From G965276765 sp965276825 (GTDB taxonomy: Bacteria; Actinomycetota; Acidimicrobiia; Acidimicrobiales; Palsa-688), in assembly GCA_965276825.1 (NCBI GenBank), contig OZ255630.1, forward strand, positions 248,001-312,000: DNA of 64,000 nt, given 5' to 3'. The translations under genes were made by a program, and so were the position numbers. Below are positions 44,852-52,168 of this stretch, piece by piece. The notes below the pieces were generated by a model, which was not told the origin of the DNA, ran no database searches, and saw only the letters and a program-made list of their open reading frames with translations. The stretch's first letter is position 1, and every line of letters starts with the position of its first letter.

Positions 44852-46240
44852 ATGTTGCGGCTCGGGGCACGTCGGGTCGTTCGCGGAGGTATCGCCGCCG
44901 CGGTCGCCGTCGCCGTGGTCGCCGCCGTGATCCCGAGGACGCCGACGTCCCCCCGGGGGCTCGGGCCGGCCCGGCTGGTGCGCTACGCCGACACGGGCGT
45001 GCTCGCCTACGGCAGCGCGGCCTACCACGGATCCCCGGTGACGTCGGGGGTGAGCGCCCCGATCGTCGCCATGGCGGCCACCCCCAGGGGCACCGGGTAC
45101 TGGCTGGCCTCGGCCAACGGGCGGGTCTACGCCTACGGCACGGCGGGCCACTTCGGACCGGGGCGCCCCCTCCACCTCGCCGCGCCCGTCGCCGGCATCG
45201 CGTCCACCGCCGACGGGCGGGGCTACTGGCTGGCCACGGCGGCCGGCGGCGTCTACGCCTACGGCGACGCCGTCAACCGGGGGAGCGCGGTGCAGGCACC
45301 GGTGCGCTCACCGATCGTGTCGATCACCTCCACCCGCGACGGCGGCGGCTACTGGCTGCTCAGCGCGGATGGCGGCGTGCACGCCTTCGGCGACGCCACC
45401 TGGCACGGCGGCCTGGCCTCGATCCACCTCACGTCCGCCGCGGTCGGCCTGATCCCGAGCGCCGACAGCCAGGGGTACTGGGTGGCGACATCGGCCGGCG
45501 CGGTGGCCAACTTCGGCGACGCCCCCCACCTGTTCAAGAGCGCGGGCGGCAGGCTGACCAACTCGGTGTCGGGCATCGCCGGCACGACCGACGGGCGCGG
45601 CTACCGGCTGGTTGCGTCCAACGGCACCGTGCAGGCATGGGGTGACGCCGCCTGGCGGGGCGACAACTCGACCAGCCTGCCGGTCGAGCCCGACGCGGCC
45701 ATCGTCTCGGCGCCGGGCTCGAGCGGGTACTGGGTGCTCGAGCCCGATGCCTTCCCGACCACGTTTGCCAGCCCGGGGGGCGGGTCGGCCGTCGGGCGCA
45801 GGATCGTCGCCGCGGCCGCGTCGCAGGTGGCCGGCGACCCGGCTGCCGGCGCGTTCTGCAACGCGTACGGGCCGTGCGAGGCCTGGTGCGCGCTGTTCGC
45901 CACGTGGGCGTGGGAGGCCGCCGGCGTCCCCATCTCCCGCTACGCCTTCACCGGCTACGTCTACGACTGGGCGGCCGGGCACACCCGGGTGCTTCCGGCG
46001 CGCGCCCAGCCCGCGCCCGGCGACGCCGTGGTGTACGGCACCGGGCCGTGGAGCACGGCCACCTCGGTGCACATGGGCATCGTCGCCCAGGTGTGGCGCG
46101 ACGGCTTCATCGACACCGTCGACGGGGACTCCGGTCCTGCCGCCTTCGGGCACTACGGCGTGGTCATCAACGGGCCGTTCCTGGCCCGGCAGTCCGCGGC
46201 CTACAACGGGGTCGGAATCTACGGCTACGCCCTCCCCTGA
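44852..46240 (+). CDS. Secreted protein with GYW/YAYG repeats and a C-terminal CHAP-like domain
   Basis: 462 residues. A signal sequence (residues 8-28) is followed by about six units of roughly 40 residues, each with GYWLASANGRVYAYGTA-like text, a repeat type abundant in Acidimicrobiia secreted proteins and probably forming a beta-propeller. The last 150 residues have EAWCALFATWAWEAAGV, PGDAVVYG and HMGIVAQV with a final histidine region, which fits a CHAP/amidase-like cysteine peptidase (Cys in EAWC, His in HMG). It probably binds the wall through the repeats and cleaves peptidoglycan. Confidence 0.82.
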   Translation: MLRLGARRVVRGGIAAAVAVAVVAAVIPRTPTSPRGLGPARLVRYADTGVLAYGSAAYHGSPVTSGVSAPIVAMAATPRGTGYWLASANGRVYAYGTAGHFGPGRPLHLAAPVAGIASTADGRGYWLATAAGGVYAYGDAVNRGSAVQAPVRSPIVSITSTRDGGGYWLLSADGGVHAFGDATWHGGLASIHLTSAAVGLIPSADSQGYWVATSAGAVANFGDAPHLFKSAGGRLTNSVSGIAGTTDGRGYRLVASNGTVQAWGDAAWRGDNSTSLPVEPDAAIVSAPGSSGYWVLEPDAFPTTFASPGGGSAVGRRIVAAAASQVAGDPAAGAFCNAYGPCEAWCALFATWAWEAAGVPISRYAFTGYVYDWAAGHTRVLPARAQPAPGDAVVYGTGPWSTATSVHMGIVAQVWRDGFIDTVDGDSGPAAFGHYGVVINGPFLARQSAAYNGVGIYGYALP

Positions 46241-46258
46241 GGGTCGCCAGACGCTCGC

Positions 46259-46264
46259 TAGGGT
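46259..46264 (+). promoter_or_regulatory. -10 element TAGGGT
   Basis: Six nt before the GTG of the ParA-like gene at 46271. Confidence 0.45.
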
Positions 46265-46270
46265 GACCGC

Positions 46271-46834
46271 GTGACCGTGGTCTGGGCCGACGCCGCATCG
46301 GTCCTGGTCCACACCGACGAGGCCGACCTGCTCCCCGCCAGCATCGACCTGGCCGGCGCCGAGGTCCACCTGCTCACCCGGCCCGGGCGCGAGCAGGTCC
46401 TGGCTCGGGCCCTCGTCCCCATCGCCGCCGGCTACGACCACATCCTCGTCGACTGCCCACCGTCCCTCGGCGTGCTCACCCTCAACGAGCTGACCGCCGC
46501 CGATCGGGTGCTGATCCCGCTCCAGTGCGAGACCCTCAGCCACCGGGGCGTCGGCCAGCTCCTCGAGACCATCGGCGACGTGCGGTCCTTCACCAACCCC
46601 GACCTCGCGGTCGAGGGGGTCGTGGCCACGATGTTCGATCCCCGCACCCGGCTGGCCCGTGACACCGTCGCCGCGGTGGGGGAGACCTACGGCCCCACGG
46701 TCCTCGACCCGCCGATCCCCAAGTCCGTGCGGCTGGCGGAGGCCCCCGCACGGGGGGCGTCGGTCCTGCGCTCGGCCAGCAGCTCGGCCCCGGCGGAGGC
46801 CCACCGCGCCCTGGCCGTGGTGGTGGACCGGTGA
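46271..46834 (+). CDS. ParA-like protein lacking the Walker A (P-loop) region
   Basis: 187 residues. LLPASIDLAGAEVHLL, YDHILVDCPPSLGVLTLNELTAADRVLIPLQCE, GVVATMFDPRTRLARDTV and the IPKSVRLAEAPARGASVL block are unmistakable ParA/Soj motifs, including the Walker B region. The first 80 or so residues of the family, with KGGVGKTT and switch I, are missing, and nothing in the 30 bp after the preceding gene encodes them. The GTG has a well-placed -10. It is either a remnant after an N-terminal deletion that happens to keep a start, or an ATP-independent ParA derivative. Overlaps the next gene by GTGA; no ParB nearby. Confidence 0.85.
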   Translation: MTVVWADAASVLVHTDEADLLPASIDLAGAEVHLLTRPGREQVLARALVPIAAGYDHILVDCPPSLGVLTLNELTAADRVLIPLQCETLSHRGVGQLLETIGDVRSFTNPDLAVEGVVATMFDPRTRLARDTVAAVGETYGPTVLDPPIPKSVRLAEAPARGASVLRSASSSAPAEAHRALAVVVDR

Positions 46835-47175
46835 GCGCGCCGCCGCGCCGGCGTGCGTCGCGACCGGCCCGCGCCTCTGATGCCGACCCCCTCGGCAAGC
46901 GGGCCCTGTTCAGCCCGCCGCCGGCTCCGACCACCAGGGTCGACCCCTTCGCTCCCGCCGAGGCCTCCGGGCACGCGCCCGACCGGGCGGGTGGGCTGGC
47001 CACGATCCGTTGCGAGGCGTGTCACCGGACCACCGCCGTCGGCGCCCGCGACCTGGTCGTGGCGCTGGTCCCCTCGGTGTGGATCCCCTGGCGCCGGCCG
47101 AGCCGCTTCCTCCGCTGCCCCGCCTGCGGGCGCCTGACCTGGGCCGAGGTCACCTGGGGCGCCCTCCGCCGCTGA
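46831..47175 (+). CDS. Small zinc-ribbon protein
   Basis: 114 residues. A disordered, Arg/Pro-rich N-terminus is followed by a zinc ribbon, CEACHRTT near residue 60 and CPACGRLT near residue 97. I do not recognise a family. Translationally coupled to the ParA-like gene by GTGA, so the two may function together. Confidence 0.7.
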   Translation: MSAPPRRRASRPARASDADPLGKRALFSPPPAPTTRVDPFAPAEASGHAPDRAGGLATIRCEACHRTTAVGARDLVVALVPSVWIPWRRPSRFLRCPACGRLTWAEVTWGALRR

Positions 47176-47199
47176 CCGGGGCGCCCCGGCGCTTGCGGA

Positions 47200-47787
47200 T
47201 CAGCCCTGCAGGGTGTGCAGGACCGCGGCCGTGATGCCGGCGGGGGCGTGCACGAGCAGCCACAGCTGGGTGGTCGTCGACGCCTCCCACACGTCGACCG
47301 CCGTGCCCACGAAGCCTCCTGGTCTGGCGATGCGCATCTCCCACGCGGCGGCCGTGCCGGGCACGGCGATGCGTCGTGGGACGCCGATGACCTGCACCGT
47401 CGACGGCACGTCGAGACCGAAGTCCGCGAAGGCCTGCGGTGGGGCGCTCTTCGCCGTGGGTGGTTGGCGCGGCACCGCCAGGGTCTCGGCGGCGAACGCG
47501 CCGGGCGAGCCGTAGAGGAAGTCGCCCGTCTGGTCGGTCCATGCCGCCTGCTCGGCCCACCCCTTCGGCACGGCGTAGCCGAAGTAGGCGTCGGTGACGG
47601 CCCGGTAGCCGGCCGGCACCGACCTGGCCGCCACCACCGGCTCCGACGGTCCGTGGGTGGCGTAGGCGAGCAGCACGACGGCGGTCAGGCACACCGGGGT
47701 GAGCATCAGGAGCACCAGCCACAGACGCGCCCGGCGACGCGGCCGCCCGGCAACGTCGGTACTGAGGGAGGGCTCGGCCGTGGACAT
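47200..47787 (-). CDS. Membrane-anchored extracytoplasmic protein, unknown function
   Basis: 195 residues from an ATG with GGGGGG 2-7 nt upstream. One membrane segment (about residues 22-44, LWLVLLMLTPVCLTAVVLL) is followed by a compact domain that has AYFGYAVPKGWAEQ, FLYGSPGAFAAETL and WEMRIARPGGFVGTAVDVWEA, similar in style to secreted lipoprotein-like domains of actinobacteria. No catalytic motif. It is convergent with the zinc-ribbon gene. Confidence 0.65.
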   Translation of the reverse strand: MSTAEPSLSTDVAGRPRRRARLWLVLLMLTPVCLTAVVLLAYATHGPSEPVVAARSVPAGYRAVTDAYFGYAVPKGWAEQAAWTDQTGDFLYGSPGAFAAETLAVPRQPPTAKSAPPQAFADFGLDVPSTVQVIGVPRRIAVPGTAAAWEMRIARPGGFVGTAVDVWEASTTTQLWLLVHAPAGITAAVLHTLQG

Positions 47788-47839
47788 GTCCCCCCATGTT
47801 GCCACCGCCACCGGCGTCGGCCGATTCGGGCGGCCGCCT

Positions 47840-48226
47840 ACCATTCGGGTCGACGTGGCCGCCTGCGGCGTGGGCCTGGCCCGGGCCGCCTTCGAGGCGG
47901 CCATCACCTACGCCGAGCAGCGGGAGACCTTGGGCGCGCCCATCGCCAGGCACCAGGCCATCGCCTTCGAGCTGGCCGACATGGCCACCCGCCTCGAAGC
48001 GGCCCGGCCGCTCGTGGCCTCCGCTGCGGCCCGCATCGACCGGGGCGAGCGGGCCGACGTCGAGGCCATGCGCATCCTCGGCGGGTACGGCTACACGCCC
48101 GACGCCCCCGTCGAGCGCTACTACCGCGACGCCCCGCTGCTCATGATCGGCGAGGGCACCAACGAGATCCAGCGCATGGTCATCGCCCGGCGCCTGCTCG
48201 GGCGGCACGGCGCGACGCGAGTCTGA
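47840..48226 (+). pseudogene. Acyl-CoA dehydrogenase fragment
   Basis: About 128 residues of the C-terminal half: GLARAAFEAAITYAEQRETLGAPIARHQ, FELADMATRLEAARPLV, then ILGGYGYTPDAPVERYYRDA and the final GEGTNEIQRMVIARRLL. The first two domains are missing, and about 20 residues normally found between AAARIDRG and GGYGY (the AMAKLFAS helix) are deleted. The upstream sequence is taken by the divergent membrane protein gene. The FAD site cannot form, so this is read as a decayed gene. Confidence 0.8.
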
Positions 48227-48253
48227 GGACCAGCTCCGCGTGACCGCGCCGGG

Positions 48254-49669
48254 TCAGATGATCGGGCGGCGATCGGCCCACGGCATGGCCGCCTCCACCT
48301 GGGCGGCCACTCGCAGCAACCCGGCCTCGTCGAAGGGTCCCCCGACGAGTTGGACGCCGATCGGCACGCCCTCCGGCGTCATGGACGTCGGCAGGGAGAT
48401 GGCCGGCAGGCCGGTCACGTTGAACATCGAGGTGATGGCGGCCATCTGCAGCACGGCGGGGGCCGGGCTGCCCGTCTCGGCCTGGGCGTGGACGGCGGAG
48501 AGCGTGTCGCCCGCCCTGGGCGGCTCGATGGTCATCGTCGGGGTGAGGAGCAGATCGAAGGTCTCGCCCCAGGCGGCCACGACCTCGCGTGTGTAGCGCT
48601 GGAGGTAGTGCACGGCGGCGACGTAGCTCAGGCTGTCGACCGACCTGCCGTGCTCCCTCGCCGACCTGATGTGCGGCTCGGTGCGGTCCCAGTCGATGCC
48701 GTCATAGTCGGCCAGGCCCGAGTTGACCATGGCCAGAAAGGCCCTCAGCACCTCCGGAGGGGTCTCGAGGGTGGCCGGGACCAGCTGGTGGCCGAGACCC
48801 TCGAGCACCGACGCGGTCGCGACCACGCCATCCACGCACGCCGCGTCGACGTCGAGGCCGAGGGGTGCGGTCGTGACCACGCCGATGCGCAGCCTGCCGG
48901 GATCGGCCCCGACCTCGGCGGCGAAGGGCCGCGCCGGTGCCGGAGCGTTGTACCAGAGCCCGCGGTCGGGACCGCAGATCACGTCGAGCACCGCGGCGGT
49001 GTCGGCCACGTCGCGGGTCACGACGCCCTCGACCGCGCCGCCCTCCCAGCCCGTCACCCGCGCGGGCACCCGCCCGCGGCTCACCTTGAGGCCGACCAGG
49101 CCGCAGCACGACGCCGGTATGCGGATCGACCCGCCGCCGTCGTTGGCGTGGGCCAGGGGGAACATCCTCGCCGCCGTGGCCGCCGCCGCCCCGCCACTCG
49201 AGCCGCCCGGTGTCCTCCCGGTGTCCCACGGGTTGCGGCTGATCCCGTAACGGACGTTCTCCGCGACGGTGATCGGCCCGAACTCGGGCGTGTTGGTGCG
49301 GCACGCCAGCGTGAAGCCGGCACGGACGAAGGCCTCGACGACCAGCTCGCTCCGCTCGCTCGGACCCTCGGGTGCGCCCCACGACCCGTAGGTCACCGGC
49401 CAGCCGGCGACCGGCGTCAGGTCCTTGATCGGGATCGGCACCCCGAGGAACGGCGGCAGGTGGTCGTCATCGGTGGAGGTCAGCAGATCGGTGGCTGCCG
49501 CGGCCGTCGCTCGGGCCGCGTCGTCGTCTCGCCAGATCACCGCGTCGAGAGCCCCGTTGACCTCGTCGACGCGCGCCAGGCAGGCGTCGAGGGCCTCGAT
49601 CGGGCTCACCTCCCTGGCCCGGATGGCGGCGGCGAGGTCGAGCGCGGTCAGATCCGTGATGTCCCCCAT
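48254..49669 (-). CDS. Amidase (amidase signature family)
   Basis: 471 residues. The Ser-cisSer-Lys triad is seen as Lys in PIPIKDLTPV, and the Gly/Ser-rich signature TPGGSSGGAAAATAARMFPL, continuing with GGGSIRIPASCCGLVGLK. The C-terminus AISLPTSMTPEGVPIGVQLVGG is also typical. Members hydrolyse amides or act in aminoacyl-tRNA amidation; a stand-alone gene like this is likely a general amidase of unknown substrate. ATG 49669 follows TACCGT by 8 nt. Confidence 0.92.
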   Translation of the reverse strand: MGDITDLTALDLAAAIRAREVSPIEALDACLARVDEVNGALDAVIWRDDDAARATAAAATDLLTSTDDDHLPPFLGVPIPIKDLTPVAGWPVTYGSWGAPEGPSERSELVVEAFVRAGFTLACRTNTPEFGPITVAENVRYGISRNPWDTGRTPGGSSGGAAAATAARMFPLAHANDGGGSIRIPASCCGLVGLKVSRGRVPARVTGWEGGAVEGVVTRDVADTAAVLDVICGPDRGLWYNAPAPARPFAAEVGADPGRLRIGVVTTAPLGLDVDAACVDGVVATASVLEGLGHQLVPATLETPPEVLRAFLAMVNSGLADYDGIDWDRTEPHIRSAREHGRSVDSLSYVAAVHYLQRYTREVVAAWGETFDLLLTPTMTIEPPRAGDTLSAVHAQAETGSPAPAVLQMAAITSMFNVTGLPAISLPTSMTPEGVPIGVQLVGGPFDEAGLLRVAAQVEAAMPWADRRPII

Positions 49670-49677
49670 GGGCGCCG

Positions 49678-49683
49678 ACGGTA
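49678..49683 (-). promoter_or_regulatory. -10 element TACCGT before the amidase gene
   Basis: Minus-strand hexamer 8 nt before the ATG; 33 bp from the divergent TAGCGT at 49716. Confidence 0.45.
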
Positions 49684-49715
49684 GCGTCCTCCGCACCGGC
49701 GCAGTCGGGCCCCGT

Positions 49716-49721
49716 TAGCGT
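49716..49721 (+). promoter_or_regulatory. -10 element TAGCGT for a leader ORF
   Basis: Followed after 8 nt by the GTG of a 22-codon frame that overlaps the next gene. Confidence 0.4.
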
Positions 49722-49729
49722 GCGGGTCC

Positions 49730-49798
49730 GTGATCGCGGTGCTCGGAAGATGGGGGGAAAGGGTGGGCGTCGTGTCCCCGGGCGGCCTCGCCGCGTGA
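49730..49798 (+). CDS. Putative 22-residue leader peptide overlapping the next start
   Basis: GTG at 49730 opens 22 sense codons (MIAVLGRWGERVGVV and seven more) and stops at TGA 49796-49798. The GTG of the following gene is at 49795, so they share GTGA. It has a -10 at leaderless spacing and no Shine-Dalgarno. I infer translational coupling. No homologue is known to me. Confidence 0.38.
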   Translation: MIAVLGRWGERVGVVSPGGLAA

Positions 49799-50574
49799 CC
49801 GCCGTGTGGCTGGTGGTCGGTGTCGTGATCGGCCTCGCCGTCGGAGCCGCGCTCGTCGCCGCGGCGACACGCCGGAGCGCCCGGCGTCGCGTCGAAGCAG
49901 CCGAGCACCGGGCCCGCGACGCAGTGGCCGCCGCCGACGAGCGGGCCGCCGCCGCCGATCGACGGTTGGCCGACGCGGCGCGCCGGGCGGTCGACGAGCG
50001 CGGGCGGGCCGAGGATGCCGGCCGGCGGGCCGCCGACGCCTTGGCCGCGGCCTCGATCGCGGAGGGGCGGGCGCTGGCGGCCGAGACCGAGCTGGCCGGT
50101 GCGTCGGTCGGGATGCTCGATGCCGCGTGGGCCCTCGCCGGGCTGCGGGTCGGCTGGGACCTGCGCCGCCACGCCGCGCTGGTCCCGGCCGCCGCGTCGA
50201 CCCCGGAGGTGGACCTGGTCGTCGCCGCCGGCGCCGAGGTCCAACGCATCCGCGAGGAGATCGGGACCCCGGGGGTGCTCGCCGCCCAGCCGCTGCCGCA
50301 GCTCCCGGCGCCCGTCGCCCTCGTCGCCCTGCTGGCCGTGGAGGGCCTGCTCGCCGCCGTCGTCCGCCGCACCCAGGCCTACGACCTGTCCCTCGCCTGC
50401 GCCGACGGCTACCTGCTGGCCGAGGTCGCCTGCGAGGGCGACGAGGGCATCACCGCCGATGACGCCGATCTCGCCTCGGTCACCGCTGCGGTCGCGAGGG
50501 CCGGCGCCGACCTGCGGTCCGGGCGCAGGAGCGACGGCGTGCTCGTCGCCCGGCTGCGCGTGCCGCTGCCCTGA
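49795..50574 (+). CDS. Membrane-anchored coiled-coil protein, unknown function
   Basis: 259 residues from GTG 49795, which gives an N-terminal membrane segment (residues 4-22, VWLVVGVVIGLAVGAALVA). Residues 25-100 are Ala/Arg/Glu-rich heptads, a probable coiled coil. A globular C-terminal domain follows, with APVALVALLAVEGLLAAVVRRT. Earlier in-frame starts exist (ATG 49750), but the chosen GTG overlaps the stop of a leader ORF and lies next to the membrane segment. Family not recognised. Confidence 0.65.
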   Translation: MTAVWLVVGVVIGLAVGAALVAAATRRSARRRVEAAEHRARDAVAAADERAAAADRRLADAARRAVDERGRAEDAGRRAADALAAASIAEGRALAAETELAGASVGMLDAAWALAGLRVGWDLRRHAALVPAAASTPEVDLVVAAGAEVQRIREEIGTPGVLAAQPLPQLPAPVALVALLAVEGLLAAVVRRTQAYDLSLACADGYLLAEVACEGDEGITADDADLASVTAAVARAGADLRSGRRSDGVLVARLRVPLP

Positions 50575-50599
50575 CACCTCACGCTGCCCTGACACCTCA
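50564..50599. repeat. Two 18-bp tandem repeats across a stop codon
   Basis: CGCTGCCCTGACACCTCA occurs at 50564-50581 and 50582-50599. The TGA of the coiled-coil gene (50572-50574) lies in the first copy and is duplicated in the second. Confidence 0.85.
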
Positions 50600-50623
50600 C
50601 ATTGCCTCTGCTCGTCGGTGCGC

Positions 50624-51139
50624 TCAGGCGCCGGCGTCGACCTCGCCGGCCCGGCTGAGCACCAGCAGGCCGAGGAGGAGCGCGGCCACGACGCCGACCC
50701 CGACACCGAGCTCGATGACGGTGTGATCGAAGTCCCTGGCCGTCAGGTTGGCGCCGAGGGTCAGGTGGGCGGACGCGCTGAGGATGTCCCGGACCCCGGC
50801 CAGCACGCCGATGACCAGAAACGGCCTGACCGGCAGCACGTCGTCGTGGAGATGGCGGAAGACCGTCTGCACCACGTCGAGGAGGATGATCACCACCAGG
50901 ATCCCGTCGACGGCCGGGGTGATGCTCTCGGGGATGGATCCGGTGTGACCCAGGAAGTCCACGACCGTCCGGATCAGGACCGCAACCGACACCAGCAACA
51001 GGCTGGCGATGATGGCGTACTCGACCACCACGATGACGGCGGCCACCGCCGCGTCGCCCCGGTCGCGGTGCGGCGCCAGCCGGTCCCCGTGGCTGCTGAC
51101 CGGACTCCCGTCACGGGTCTCGTCACCGGTCCGACTCAC
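50624..51139 (-). CDS. PsiE-like (phosphate-starvation-inducible) membrane protein
   Basis: 171 residues from GTG 51139 with GGAGG 8 nt upstream. Four membrane segments; the central DGILVVIILLDVVQTVFRHLHDD and PVRPFLVIGVLAGVRDIL match the PsiE family pattern. The function of PsiE is unknown. It is divergent from the membrane protein at 51246. Confidence 0.65.
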   Translation of the reverse strand: MSRTGDETRDGSPVSSHGDRLAPHRDRGDAAVAAVIVVVEYAIIASLLLVSVAVLIRTVVDFLGHTGSIPESITPAVDGILVVIILLDVVQTVFRHLHDDVLPVRPFLVIGVLAGVRDILSASAHLTLGANLTARDFDHTVIELGVGVGVVAALLLGLLVLSRAGEVDAGA

Positions 51140-51232
51140 GATCCCAACCTCCGGGTCAGCCCCACGCACCGGCGCCGGCCGCCGATGGTACCGGGTCGCA
51201 CCGGGCGCCTCCTCCGGGGCGTGCCCACGACC

Positions 51233-51238
51233 TAGTGT
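51233..51238 (+). promoter_or_regulatory. -10 element TAGTGT
   Basis: Seven nt before the GTG at 51246. Confidence 0.45.
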
Positions 51239-51245
51239 CTCCGCG

Positions 51246-51710
51246 GTGCGCGCGAGGTGGCTGACGGGGAGGGCGGTCGGCTTCCATGCCCTCGCGGTCG
51301 TCGTCGTCGCGGTCTGCCTCCTCGCCGGACGCTGGCAGTTGCACGCCGCGCTCGGTGGCAACTCCCTCAGCTGGGCTTACACCTTCGAGTGGCCCATCTT
51401 CGCCGTGATCGCCGTGGTCGCCTGGTGGCACCTCATCCACGAGGACCCCGCTGAGCGGGCGGCCCGCAGCGAGCGGGCCGCCTCCGTCGGCGAGCGCCAA
51501 CGCCTGGCCGAGATGGGCGGTGCGGCCACGACGGGCGCCCCGCCGCGTTCGTGGCAGCAGGCGACGGCCGACGCCCACGACGTGGTCGACCTGCCGACCA
51601 TGGCGGCCAAGGTCGAGGCCGCCGCCCAGAAGGAGTACCTCGCCCACCTGGCCAAGCAGGCGGCGAGGGACGAGGAGATCACCTGGCGGCACTCCGGCGG
51701 ATCGGCGTGA
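51246..51710 (+). CDS. Small two-helix membrane protein
   Basis: 154 residues. Two membrane segments (about 11-28 and 44-61) enclose GRWQLHAALGGNSLSWAYTFEWP, a stretch common to a group of actinobacterial membrane proteins next to DUF3817 genes. The cytoplasmic tail ends in a charged helix. Function unknown. GTGA overlap with the DUF3817 gene. Confidence 0.7.
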   Translation: MRARWLTGRAVGFHALAVVVVAVCLLAGRWQLHAALGGNSLSWAYTFEWPIFAVIAVVAWWHLIHEDPAERAARSERAASVGERQRLAEMGGAATTGAPPRSWQQATADAHDVVDLPTMAAKVEAAAQKEYLAHLAKQAARDEEITWRHSGGSA

Positions 51711-52072
51711 GCGGGGCCCTCCTGCGCTACCGGGTCCTCGCCTACACCGTCGGCGTCGGGCTGGTCGTCCTCGTCTTCGTCGGGATCCCCATCCAGATCG
51801 CCGGCGACAAGACCGTCGTGGCCGTGATCGGGCCGATCCACGGGTTCCTCTACATCCTCTACCTCGTCGCCGCCCTCGACCTGGCCAGGCGGGCCAGGTT
51901 CTCGTTCCTCCAGATGCTGGCCATGGTCGGCGCCGGGCTCGTGCCGTTCGTGGCCTTCGTCATCGAGCGGCAGATCACCTCCAAGGTCCAGGCCGGGGTC
52001 GAGCCGTGGAAGCTCCCCGCCAGGTTCCGCCGGTCGTCCGAGCCGTCGGGGGAGCGTCCCACCCCGCGCTGA
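51707..52072 (+). CDS. DUF3817 family membrane protein
   Basis: 121 residues with three membrane helices. RYRVLAYTVGVGLVVLVFVGIPIQI, GPIHGFLYILYLVAALDLARRARF and the VPFVAFVIERQI helix are characteristic of DUF3817. A conserved His (GPIHGF) lies in the second helix. Function unknown. Coupled to the gene before it. Confidence 0.85.
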   Translation: MSGALLRYRVLAYTVGVGLVVLVFVGIPIQIAGDKTVVAVIGPIHGFLYILYLVAALDLARRARFSFLQMLAMVGAGLVPFVAFVIERQITSKVQAGVEPWKLPARFRRSSEPSGERPTPR

Positions 52073-52113
52073 GCCCTCTCCCGGGGAGGTGCCCTGGCGA
52101 CGTCGACCGTCCT

Positions 52114-52138
52114 GTTTGTGACGCCGGGACGCGGGTAG
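52114..52138 (+). promoter_or_regulatory. SigB/SigF-type promoter before the dehydrogenase operon
   Basis: GTTT (52114-52117) and GGGTAG (52133-52138) separated by 15 nt match the actinobacterial general-stress sigma consensus GTTT-N15-17-GGGTAT except for the last base. It is 30 nt before the ATG at 52169. No TAnnnT element of the leaderless type stands in front of this gene. Confidence 0.5.
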
Positions 52139-52168
52139 TGGACGTGTGACGTCGAGCGAGGAGAGCAC

